A stretch of 64,000 nucleotides of DNA from Asparagopsis taxiformis. Taxonomy: Eukaryota; Rhodophyta; Florideophyceae; Bonnemaisoniales; Bonnemaisoniaceae. The first letter of the stretch is position 1. Each line of letters begins with the position of its first letter. Positions 42,149-51,919 of this stretch are shown piece after piece. The position numbers and the translations under genes are program-made. The DNA is taken from assembly GCA_030407315.1 (NCBI GenBank), contig JALQPE010001957.1:58435-122434 (forward strand), given 5' to 3'. The notes under the pieces are model-generated. The model had not been told where the DNA came from. It saw nothing but the letters and a program-made list of their open reading frames with translations, and made no database searches.

Positions 42149-45100
42149 ATGGCGAGTGCCGAGGATGAACCGGAGAACATAAATCAGATGACAATCGGCC
42201 AGGCAGCAAACCTCCAATATGAGCAAGAGATGATGGACGAGAATATTGCCTATAACGGTACTGGTAATGATGATATCGGTTTGGGTGACCCGAACCCACC
42301 AAACAATAATGCATCTACAGAGGATAAAATAGCATATGCCTATGATGTGAAAATATACTCTGCAGAAATGCTGGAATGTTTGAAGAAAGCAAACGTCACA
42401 GGGAAGGAACTATGGCTTGAATTCACTTGTACTTTTCGTGAGAGCTCAATCAAAGTAATGACAGCCGCTCAGCACGTCGCTTGGTCTCGATTCCTCAGAG
42501 AAAATGGAGTATTTGTGGAACAAAAGAGGGGCTTAGCAAGGTGGAAAACTCTGCGAAATTGTTTACTGGCAGAAAATTTCATTCCGTTACATGGATCTAG
42601 TCCACCGAAGGTACTGAATGATGAAATCGACTGCTCAAGAGAGCTGGGAGAGACCAGTGTGCAGGATGGAGATGATAAGACGAATGTTAATAGAAATACA
42701 TTACCTGCATCAAATGAGAAGCCTGTCACTTTGAAAAATATCGTTTCCTTATCGGATACTGTACCAACTTATGGAAAGGGGAGTAATTCCAGTGGATCCC
42801 TTGCAAATGAAGGAAAGAATGGCAAAAATCGAAATGGAATTGACTCATTGATGAAAGCTTACGCTCATCGTACTAAGTTTGCAGGATCTTTTACGGATGA
42901 TTTCGATGGAGCTATAGAACAGTACGAAACACTCGCAGCTCTATGCGATTTGAGTGAAGAAGACATGTCCAAAGGATTCCCAATAATGCTTACAGGGTCT
43001 GCATTCTCACATTACACAAGGAACTACGCAAAGAAATCCTTAAGGTATCCGGAACTTGTTGATGAATTTAGAGCTTGGTACACGAGTGAAGAACAGAGAT
43101 ACCGCTTGCTACAGTCATGGCAGCGTCCATCACTGCTCCGATCAATGGAAAAAGAACCGGAGAAGAGTGAACTTGAGGTATTTCGCAATGTAACTGACCA
43201 GCTAACTAAGATCCAGCACCAATTACACCGCTCTTACCACGACCCCCGTTTTCTTCGCGATCAGCTTCTAATTGCAGCTGATCTACCACATTTGCGCCGC
43301 TCTCTCATCGAAAAGATACCTAAAACTGCACAAGAAGCTATGCAACGTATTGCAACTCTGCTCTCATCCGAGCCGAAGTCAGCAGGCGCAAATTGCATCC
43401 ACGAAGGTCGTGATGAAATCAATTATGGTCTTGGAAATAGATATGGCGGACAAGCTCGTAAGAGCCTGAAGGGATCCTCTTTCAAGAGAAATAAGAACAA
43501 TTCAAGAACATCACTTGCATCAATCAAAGGCTGTTGGGTATGTGGAAAGCCACACCGTGCGCGTGACCATCACCCATCCGAAGATGTTATGAAAGCTTTG
43601 AATGATATCAAGAAGAAAAAGCCATCAGTATTATTTACTGTGGAAGATATTGATGAGATCCAAGCATTATACATGTCTATATCAGATGATGTCCACTCAG
43701 ACAGCGATAGCAGCGAGTCTGAAGCTAATATCATTGATGAAACAAGTGACGAGAATATTGGTCATATGCATGAAATATATCTTGCAAACAAGTCATTCCT
43801 TCACGGCATATCTTGCAGGACATTTCAATCTGACCTAGCTTATCGAATGGATGAGATGCACGCTTTGCTACTCGCAGGCGAATCAGATTCCAATTTTAAG
43901 GGTGTCATATTGGATACTGGTGCAAACAGAAGATCAGCAATGTGTCTAAACCAGTACCGCGCCTATTGTTCTGAATTTATGGTCCCTATGCGGATAGACT
44001 ACTCTGACAGGCATAGCATTGTTGGAATAGGTGGTTCTACTACCGTCATTGGAACTGCAATAGTTCCCATTCCATTTGCTGATCTGAACATTATCATTGA
44101 TGTCAAATTCAAAATACTACGTGACAACTGCCCTACACTTCTCTCGCTCAAAGACATGATAGAGAATGGACTGGACATAAGCATACAAGACAAAACTATC
44201 TCATTCAAACATAACATACAGAGCTTGACTTTTGAGAATGATTTCCTCAAACACAAGTGGAGTCCGAAGGATACATCCTATGCATTATACACTGAAAAGG
44301 AACTTCGAAGACTACATCGTGTTTTTGGTCACCCTACGGTCACTGCTCTTGGAAAACTACTTCGCAATGCCAATCCGAATGAGTTCACAGCAGAAGTTAG
44401 GAAAAACATCGAGCAGATAACCAACATGTGTAATACCTGCAAAAGGTTTTCATCCAAGCCACGACGCTTCAAAATATCCGTTGGTTCTAATGATCTACGG
44501 TTTAATCACATCGTTGCAATTGACATCATGATGTTAGCAGGGAAAAATGTGCTCCATGCTGTAGATGAAGCCACTCACTATACAGCAGCAACCTTCATGA
44601 GGAATAACACAGCAGAAGAGACGTGGAAATCTTTACTGCGCTGCTGGTCCCGTGTTTACCTTGGACCACCCGACTACTTGCGGATTGACCAGGGATCTAA
44701 CTTTGTTGCGAAACACTTTCGCGACTCCGCCGATGCAGATGGAATTTCAATACTCGAAGCACCAATCGAATGCCCAAACACAATGTCCCACGTTGAAAGG
44801 TACCATGCACCTCTCCGTGCAGCTTACAACAAGATAAGGGATGCTTTACCACGTTCTGAGAATGATACTGAATGTCTGCAACTAGCAGTTAAAGCTGTTA
44901 ATGATACAATTGGACCAGAGGGCCTGTGCCCCACTGTTCTGGTGTATGGTACACTTCCGAGACCTCCGCGACGTACACCGGCCGACACACAGATCCAAAG
45001 AGCTAAGACACTGGATTTAGCAATGGATGCTGTACTGAAGGAGCAGTCTAAGAGGCGTATCGCATTTGCCCTAAGGCACCCCAGTAGTCCAAAAGCTCAG

Positions 45101-46843
45101 GAACAAGAAGAACAGCTGTCTCTTCTTCCCTCTGGAGCTCCCGTTCTTGTGTACCGCCAAGGTACAAAGAAATGGGAAGGGCCATATCCCCTCGTTCATA
45201 TATCAGGACGGACAGTTGTTGTCCAGCTACCTCATGGACGTAAGATATTCCGATCAAACGTAGTGAAGTCTGCTAACAGCTCTGAGAACAGAGAAACCTG
45301 GTGTGATATGAATTACATACAATATGCATACCACATTAGCGACAATTCCCGGGAATTCTCTTCCAGTAGACGAAGTGAATTGAACGGACTACAGGCAAGA
45401 GAAACATTTGAAATTGTTCCAATGAGCTCTGTACCACCACGTACACGCATATATGGATCTAGATGGGTTGATACTGTGAAGGAAGTCAATGGAATGACTG
45501 TCAAAAAGTCAAGGTTGGTTGCACAGAACTTCAGAGATAAGGGAGCGACGGAAATTGCAACAAAGTCACCTACAGTGAGCCGTATGGGCCAGCGGATTGC
45601 AATTGCTACGGCTGCAATGTTTCCGCATCACAAATCATACGTGAGGGACATATCACAGGCGTACATACAATCCGAATCCAACCTGGAACGCATGATATAT
45701 ATTAAGCCACCGGAGGAGATGAATTTATCTCATAACGAAATTCTTTTGGTGAAGAAGCCGTTGTATGGTATACCGGAAAGTGGATTGCACTGGTTTGCAA
45801 CATACCAATCACATCACATTGAAAAACTTGGAATGAAGGCATCCAAGGGAGATGTATGCGTATTGTACAAAACCGATGACAGTCGACTCACGGGTGTCAC
45901 TATCTTACAAGTAGACGATTCTTTCGGGCACGGAACAGCAGAATTCCTCGAGAAGGAGGAAGCTGAATCAAAACGATTTCAATGTAAGCCGCGCAAACTA
46001 CTATCGCCAGGAGACTCAGCTCTTTTTAATGGATGTAATATCTCAATGGACACGGATGGAGCTTACACTATTTCCCAATCAGAGAAACTTCGACAAATGC
46101 TGCCACCCACCAATCAAGAGGATCTGATAAGCACTAGAGCAAAGATTCAATACATTGGATCATGCACAAGACCTGACCTCTGCTCTCCCGTGCAATTGAT
46201 GGCATCCAACGTCTGTAACCCTTCAGAAAAGACGTTCAAAGACATGGAAACGATTACTAATTGGTGTCGTGAGACGGCTGGAGTGGGTATCAAATATATT
46301 CCATTGGATATAGAATCAATTAGACTTTCACTGTTCACAGACGCATCATTTGCAAATGCCGACAAGCTCAAATCCCAGCTGGGATTCGTTTTGGTTATCT
46401 CTGATCACAATGGCAATGCTAATATCCTTCATTATGGAAGCACTACTTGCAAACGAGTTGCTCGATCTGTAATGGCAGCTGAATTACAAGGATTAGTTTA
46501 TGGATTTGATCAAGCCTATGTTGTAAGGGAAATACTTTCAGACATTATAGGTCGAAAAGTGGATTTGGATGCGTATGTGGATTCACGAACAGTTTTTAAT
46601 GTCGTCGCCAAAAGCAGTATGACTCTTGAGAAACGTCTTCAAATTGATGTGCACGCCATACGTGAGAGTCATAAGAGAGGAGAGCTCCGATACTTGGCAT
46701 GGATACCAAGTTACGAAAACATATCTGACGGCCTAACAAAAGGCTTAATTGACTCTTCACATTCTTTATGGAAACTTATGGTAACAAATAAGCTCAGTTT
46801 GCAACCGAGTGGCTGGGTTGAATCGAAAACAGACGATAATTAG
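42149..46843 (+). CDS. copia Gag-Pol polyprotein (1564 aa)
   Basis: One frame holds the whole polyprotein. Gag has a variant zinc knuckle, CWVCGKPHRARDHH (C-X2-C-X3-H-X4-H), near residues 460-475. The protease site is LDTGAN near 588. The integrase HHCC finger lies near 725-770, then the DDE core with VAIDIM, RIDQGSNF and MSHVERYH. RT starts near 1105 (SRWVDTVKEVNG) with the acidic site QVDD near 1255 instead of YVDD. RNase H has FTDASFAN near 1395 and ends with an AWIPS...ISDGLTK signature. The order protease-integrase-RT-RNase H defines Ty1/copia. The frame is intact, so the copy may be active. Confidence 0.92.
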   Translation: MASAEDEPENINQMTIGQAANLQYEQEMMDENIAYNGTGNDDIGLGDPNPPNNNASTEDKIAYAYDVKIYSAEMLECLKKANVTGKELWLEFTCTFRESSIKVMTAAQHVAWSRFLRENGVFVEQKRGLARWKTLRNCLLAENFIPLHGSSPPKVLNDEIDCSRELGETSVQDGDDKTNVNRNTLPASNEKPVTLKNIVSLSDTVPTYGKGSNSSGSLANEGKNGKNRNGIDSLMKAYAHRTKFAGSFTDDFDGAIEQYETLAALCDLSEEDMSKGFPIMLTGSAFSHYTRNYAKKSLRYPELVDEFRAWYTSEEQRYRLLQSWQRPSLLRSMEKEPEKSELEVFRNVTDQLTKIQHQLHRSYHDPRFLRDQLLIAADLPHLRRSLIEKIPKTAQEAMQRIATLLSSEPKSAGANCIHEGRDEINYGLGNRYGGQARKSLKGSSFKRNKNNSRTSLASIKGCWVCGKPHRARDHHPSEDVMKALNDIKKKKPSVLFTVEDIDEIQALYMSISDDVHSDSDSSESEANIIDETSDENIGHMHEIYLANKSFLHGISCRTFQSDLAYRMDEMHALLLAGESDSNFKGVILDTGANRRSAMCLNQYRAYCSEFMVPMRIDYSDRHSIVGIGGSTTVIGTAIVPIPFADLNIIIDVKFKILRDNCPTLLSLKDMIENGLDISIQDKTISFKHNIQSLTFENDFLKHKWSPKDTSYALYTEKELRRLHRVFGHPTVTALGKLLRNANPNEFTAEVRKNIEQITNMCNTCKRFSSKPRRFKISVGSNDLRFNHIVAIDIMMLAGKNVLHAVDEATHYTAATFMRNNTAEETWKSLLRCWSRVYLGPPDYLRIDQGSNFVAKHFRDSADADGISILEAPIECPNTMSHVERYHAPLRAAYNKIRDALPRSENDTECLQLAVKAVNDTIGPEGLCPTVLVYGTLPRPPRRTPADTQIQRAKTLDLAMDAVLKEQSKRRIAFALRHPSSPKAQEQEEQLSLLPSGAPVLVYRQGTKKWEGPYPLVHISGRTVVVQLPHGRKIFRSNVVKSANSSENRETWCDMNYIQYAYHISDNSREFSSSRRSELNGLQARETFEIVPMSSVPPRTRIYGSRWVDTVKEVNGMTVKKSRLVAQNFRDKGATEIATKSPTVSRMGQRIAIATAAMFPHHKSYVRDISQAYIQSESNLERMIYIKPPEEMNLSHNEILLVKKPLYGIPESGLHWFATYQSHHIEKLGMKASKGDVCVLYKTDDSRLTGVTILQVDDSFGHGTAEFLEKEEAESKRFQCKPRKLLSPGDSALFNGCNISMDTDGAYTISQSEKLRQMLPPTNQEDLISTRAKIQYIGSCTRPDLCSPVQLMASNVCNPSEKTFKDMETITNWCRETAGVGIKYIPLDIESIRLSLFTDASFANADKLKSQLGFVLVISDHNGNANILHYGSTTCKRVARSVMAAELQGLVYGFDQAYVVREILSDIIGRKVDLDAYVDSRTVFNVVAKSSMTLEKRLQIDVHAIRESHKRGELRYLAWIPSYENISDGLTKGLIDSSHSLWKLMVTNKLSLQPSGWVESKTDDN

Positions 46844-46882
46844 CAATTTATGCCTCTACTGTGAAAAAGAAAAACCTCTGAG

Positions 46883-47433
46883 TGTGGAATTCTTTGCAGT
46901 CACTGATGCATAACAATGTCTTGAAATTATCTCGTAACGATTACGAGGCGCAAAAATGCGACTGACACGAAATCAGGAGAGTGGTTTCAGAAATAATTTA
47001 GTAGTAGTTTCAAACGGAGAGGTACTCATATTTAGTACATATAGACATCATAGATGCCATCCAGGATACGTTAGCAACACACAGACGAAAAACAACAGAA
47101 CAACATCTTCTAAATCCTAGCAAGGTATTTTGCTAGTCCAACTACTTCGTTGAAGGCTGGAGACAGTGTAGCCTAAAGCGCTACAGCTCGACCACGAGTC
47201 TGTTAGAACCCCGCAACAGGCACCTCCCTGTATACGGTTTCATCAACTTACAATTGGTAAGAGAACCGATATACCCGACACCAAGGCCCACCTCTTACGG
47301 CTTGCCAGAAATCGCGTATATTGAACTGCAATACTGACGACCACTCCTCGACACACGTGTCGTGATTGTAACGTGTATTGTATAATCGATATAAGGTTAT
47401 ATTGATACCTAATATATTCTATCATTTTCGACA
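46883..47433 (+). repeat. 3' LTR of copia element (551 bp)
   Basis: Matches 41541-42091 with one difference noticed; followed by TSD gttca. Confidence 0.92.
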
Positions 47434-47546
47434 GTTCACACGTTAGCGTGTCTCTCCGCACGACCGGTCGGCATCTCGTTATCCGAAGCGAGCGCGTCGT
47501 TGCGTGAACCACAAGCGCAAGTGCTTGAGGTTCACGACCTGTCAAT
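47434..47546 (+). pseudogene. NDUFAF7: NDUFAF7/MidA-like fragment, second part
   Basis: Once the copia element and one gttca are removed, the frame continues from MSDVV into HTLAC and reaches SASLREPQAQVL, where the family has its conserved EVSPxLRxxQ block. It stops at TAG (47542-47544), a few bases from the pol stop of the outer element on the other strand. This places the edge of the captured mosaic directly after pol. Confidence 0.65.
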
Positions 47547-47550
47547 GAAG

Positions 47551-50500
47551 TAGCTAGTTGTTGGCGCGCACCGGGACTGATATTTCATAGCGGATATGCT
47601 CAGGGAGTGCCTGAACGACGTTTTTTGGGATCGGCTTCTTCCGCTTGCGAAAAAAACGCTGAATATAATTGAAGGGAATATGTTCTGGAGGTTCCCAGGT
47701 GTCGTCTTTTGCGCCATATCCTTCCCATCTCACGCGGAACTCGTTTCTGGCAGCGTGATATTGCACTAAGTGGCGTATAACGTATTCCTGCCCATCATAC
47801 TCTCTCGTTTCACCCTGACTTTCGCTGGCCGCACCAGTTTCTCGCGGTTCCGGTGATGGAACCTGACCTTGTGTAGACGCCTCTGCTTGTCCGGGTACCT
47901 GCGATGGTACCTGTACATTCCCTTGTGGTCGGTTCGCGCGAGGAGCTACGACAACACGATCCAGTGACACTGTATCTTCAAGACCTTCGTCTGTTAGGAT
48001 AATGGCAGTGTGTGAACCCCTTTTCAAGACCTTGAAAGGTCCAGTTACCAAACTACTTAGTTTGTGTTTAACACCATCCACTGCCGCCTCTCGTCGCAAA
48101 TAAACGAAATCTCCCCTTTTTATGCCATCCTTGAGTGGCCGAGTTCGCCGGTCAAAATCAGCCTTGTACCGTCTCTGCGCAATTTGTAGTTTTCTGCCTG
48201 CCGTGGCGATAAGTTTCCGGAGCCGGGCTTGGAAACGATTGCGGTACTGCATTTCGCTTTGGCTATCTTCGGTTGACTCTGTATTTTCAAGGATAAGTGG
48301 ACGGGAGGTCGAGATAATACCAAATCAAATGGAGCCATTCCTGTCACTCGATGGACTTGGCAATTATAGCCGTATGTAATAGCGTCCGTAAATTGATCCC
48401 AGTCCTTTGCATCCTCCGAAAAATATCGCCGAAGGGCTGCCAAAATAGTTCGATTGAATCTTTCGGCCTGTCCATTTGTTTGTGGGTGATATGCCGATGT
48501 GTACAGATTGCGGACACCAAGGATATTACATATTGTGGGAAAGTATTTCGATGTAAATTGGCCACCGTTGTCGGATAGTAGGTAGACGGGGGGACCGTAC
48601 ACAAACACCCAGTTTCTGCAGAAAGCAGAGGCTACGCTGAATGATGTAACAGTTTTGAGCGGTACAGTCTTGGTTAGTTTCGAAAAGCGGTCAGTGATGA
48701 CCAATAAGTATTTGTTGCCTGCCGGGGTTGGTCTAAGAGGCCCCAAAATATCAATAGCGACAAATTCGAGAGGGGCGGCTGCAGGAAAAAGCTTAAGGAA
48801 GGATGCGTGCTTGCGGAGGTTAATGCGCTCTTTGGCACATTCAGGACATCCTCTTACTGTGGCATGCACGTCCATTGCCATCGATGGCCAATAATATTGC
48901 CGGCGTAAGGTCGAAAACATGCGAGTTCCACCTGGGTGTCCACTCATGCGGGGGAAGTGAGCTAAAAACAAAACACGGGATCTTAAATCTTCAGGTACCA
49001 CGATCTGTTCGGACTTGTCAACTGGTGACGTACGTACAAGTAGTCCACGTTTGTCTAGCTTGAAGGGACAGGTAACCCCTTTGTCTATAAGAGCCATTTT
49101 TTCACGGCAATACTTGTCAGAGTGTTGAGCATCCACGAAAGTGGTGATCGAAATTGGGGTTACTTCCGGTGATTCCACCGTAAGGATATGTTCCACAACC
49201 AATTCATCCAGTAAATCCAATTCAATTCCATCCCAAGTATCATCAGCATCTATGGCGGGAATAGTCAGGGAATTTTGGGTTTTTGTGGTCGCTATCGAGT
49301 CGTCAGTGATAATGAAGCATGGTATCTCCATATCGACTTTAGGGCTCGATTCACCGTAAGTAGGCAAGCGACTTATGCAGTCGGCGATGGTATTAGATGC
49401 TCCTTTGCGGTATTGCACAGTGAAGTCGAATTCGAGCAATCTCAGTCGCCAACGTGCCAAACGCCCACTTGCGTCCGACAAGTTCATCATCCACTTGAGA
49501 GCCTGATGGTCGGTGAACACCTCGAAGTGCGTTCCCTGTAGGTACGGGCGTAGCATATGAACTGCCCAAACCACAGCAAGACATTCTTTCTCGCCCACAG
49601 AGTAGTTTTTCTCAGCTGGCGTCAACGATCGGCTCCAAAAGCCGATGGGATAGCGCTTACCATCGTCCGGGTGAGTCTGCAACAAGCAGCACCCGATTTG
49701 GTATTCACAGGCGTCTGTGTCGACAGAGAAGGGGAGATCGGCTCGAGGGAGACGGAGGATGGGAGGGGAGATAAGAGCGGCTTTGAGTTTAGAGAATGCT
49801 TCCCTCTGCTCGCTTGTGAATGGATTCAATTTCGGGCCGATGCCCTGGCGTACTAGTGCGAACAGAGGTGCCGCAACGCGAGCAAAGTTCGGTACAAATC
49901 GGCGATAGACATTGCATAGTCCAAGAAACGATCGCAGATGCGTCTGCGTGGCCGGCTCTTGGAACCCAGAGATTGCGTCTGTGTTCTTGGTAGCCACTTC
50001 TAGGAGGCCGGGGCGGATGACATGGTCTAAATAGTCTACACTTTCCCTGAAGAAGTTGCATTTGCGTAACTTCAACGACAGACCAGCCCCGCGCAATACG
50101 CTCAAGACCTCGTCGACATGTCGAATGTGGTCTTCGGTCGATTTAGAGAATATGATTATGTCGTCTAGATAGACTAGACAGGTTCTCCAGCGGTAGCCCG
50201 CCAATAAAATGTCAATTGTCCGCTGAAAAGTTGCTGGTGCATTGCATAACCCAAACGGCATGCGACAGAATCGATATGTTCCGCAGTGGCAAGTAAAGGT
50301 TGTCTTGTCACGATCCTCCTCGGCAACGCGGAGCTGCCAATAACCCGCGTTGCAGTCCAGAGTGGTAAACCAGCGTACATCGCCAAGCGAGTCTAAACAC
50401 TCGTCCATTCGCGGCAATGGGTAAGTGTCTTTGACTGTAATATTGTTCAATTTCCTGTAATCCACGCAAAAACGAAGCGATCCGTCCTGTTTCGGCACCA

Positions 50501-51919
50501 GAACCACTGGCGACGCCCATTCTGCAGCAGCGGGTTCGATCACCCCACTTGCCAACATGTCGTCCACTTGCTTCCGTTCCGCCTCTCTTGCCCTTGGGCC
50601 AGCTCTGTACGGCTGACAAAACACTGGTTTTGCTCCCTCCTTGAGTTGTATTCGATGCTCACTGACGCTAATCTCACCTAGCTGACCCTGCCACATAGTC
50701 GCATATTTCGCTAGCATTACCCGCACTTTCGATTGTGATTCGCTTGGTAAATGATCCAGATCGACGTCTTCTACTGTGGCGGCCTCTTCGCATTTCCCCG
50801 AAGGATCCTCCGTTAGCGGGGTTTCCGTAGAACCGCTGGCTGTCGCCATCTCATGCCTCAAAACAGCGCTAGCCTCCTTGTCTGCTTCAGTGCAGACAGC
50901 CCTACCTTGCAGTTTCTCGGCAGAAGGGCAGGACTCCCGCTCGTTCCCACTGGTCTCGGGCTTCTCCGTGTAGTTCATTCGCGGTTCGTTCGCACCATCA
51001 GACGGCAACAGTGCATTAGTACCCAAATTAATCGCGCAAATTTTTTCTGGTGCTGGGATAGCTGTGCCGATGACTTGCCCTTTCGATAATCTCTGCGGCA
51101 CATTTGAGAAGTTTGCGACACGGACGACGCGAGCTACGTGCTTCTGCAAATCGATAACTCCATTACTCAGTGAGACTTGTCGCTCTGTATATAATTTTGG
51201 ACTGGTTTCCATAAAATGAAGCCCTGTAACATCGGTTTGGACCAAGATGTTAGTCTCTGTGTGGCCGGGGAGCGTGATAGTTGCGGCCACACGTATCCTC
51301 CCATCCTGTATCTTTTTCACAAGCATTCTTGGCTGCTGTGGGCTTCTTTTCTTCTTCGGTACACGGGCTGGCCGTCGTGCGATCGGTGCAACGTTACCGT
51401 TCGCTAGCACCACGCGCTGGTGCTGAGGTTGTATTGCGTCGACATGTTCGTCAATATATGTTGCGCCGAGGATGACATCGGCGCCCAGTTTGTTGACGAC
51501 AACAAACGGTTGTCGTACGGTGTATTGCTCGATAGACACCATCAAATATATTATCCCCTGGGTATCGAGGCGATGGTTAGACGCGCTTGCAAGGGAGACA
51601 ATTCGTTGCGATTTGCTAATTTTCGTCTTAGCTTCAATTGGCAGCAAATCCGCGCGTATCAAGTTTGGACCTGCACCAGTATCAAAAACTGTCAACCTCT
51701 CGGTTTGCGTTTTTGCGGATAGTCCGATTTTTGCGCAAACTTTGTAGTTCCAGGCGGACAAATAGCACACGTTACTCTCATTGTAGTTTGCCAGTGATAA
51801 ATCGGGAGGAAGGCCGTATGGCAATTCCGCCTTTACTGGAAATCCGCGCTTCTCGGGATGCGAGGGCGTTGTAGGGGATAGGAGAGGTAATGTGTTATCT
51901 ATGCCCGCCGCTAGACGTT
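47551..51919 (-). CDS. outer gypsy Pol (protease, RT, RNase H, integrase, chromodomain), frameshifted
   Basis: Entered by a -1 shift from gag at about 51919. Protease has VFDTGAGPN. RT has LDCNAGYWQL, MPFGLCNAPATFQ and catalytic YLDD, all canonical for Ty3/gypsy. RNase H has VDTDACEYQIG. Integrase has the HHCC finger (GHPGGTRMF ... CPECA), AIDILGPL, SDNGGQF and GQAERFNR with the DDE residues. Near 48300 a one-base frameshift moves the reading into a second frame (LILENTESTED...), which carries the integrase end and a chromodomain (FRVRWEGYGAKDDTWEP) down to TAG at 47551. That shift, unless a sequence error, would remove the chromodomain. This lineage is distinct from gypsy A and B. Confidence 0.88.

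Larger units (their letters stand above)
41541..47433 (+). mobile_element. Ty1/copia element (5.9 kb), inserted in the NDUFAF7 fragment
   Basis: It is bounded by 551-bp LTRs (41541-42091 and 46883-47433) that begin TGTGG and end CGACA, with the 5-bp duplication gttca at 41536-41540 and 47434-47438. The two LTRs differ at one position that I could see (G in GGTTGCATC against T). Inside is one intact gag-pol frame with integrase before RT, the copia order. A purine-rich tract (GTGAAAAAGAAAAA) precedes the 3' LTR. No standard primer binding site follows the 5' LTR; a 16-bp palindrome does. Confidence 0.93.

Noticed and set aside
47503..47556. A 13-bp near-perfect hairpin followed by CTAG-T, like the 3' end of a Helitron
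   Set aside because: The hairpin falls inside the conserved LREPQ block of the NDUFAF7-like fragment, so it is explained by coding sequence. No matching 5' TC end could be placed near 20.4-20.6 kb. A Helitron origin of the mosaic remains only a possibility.
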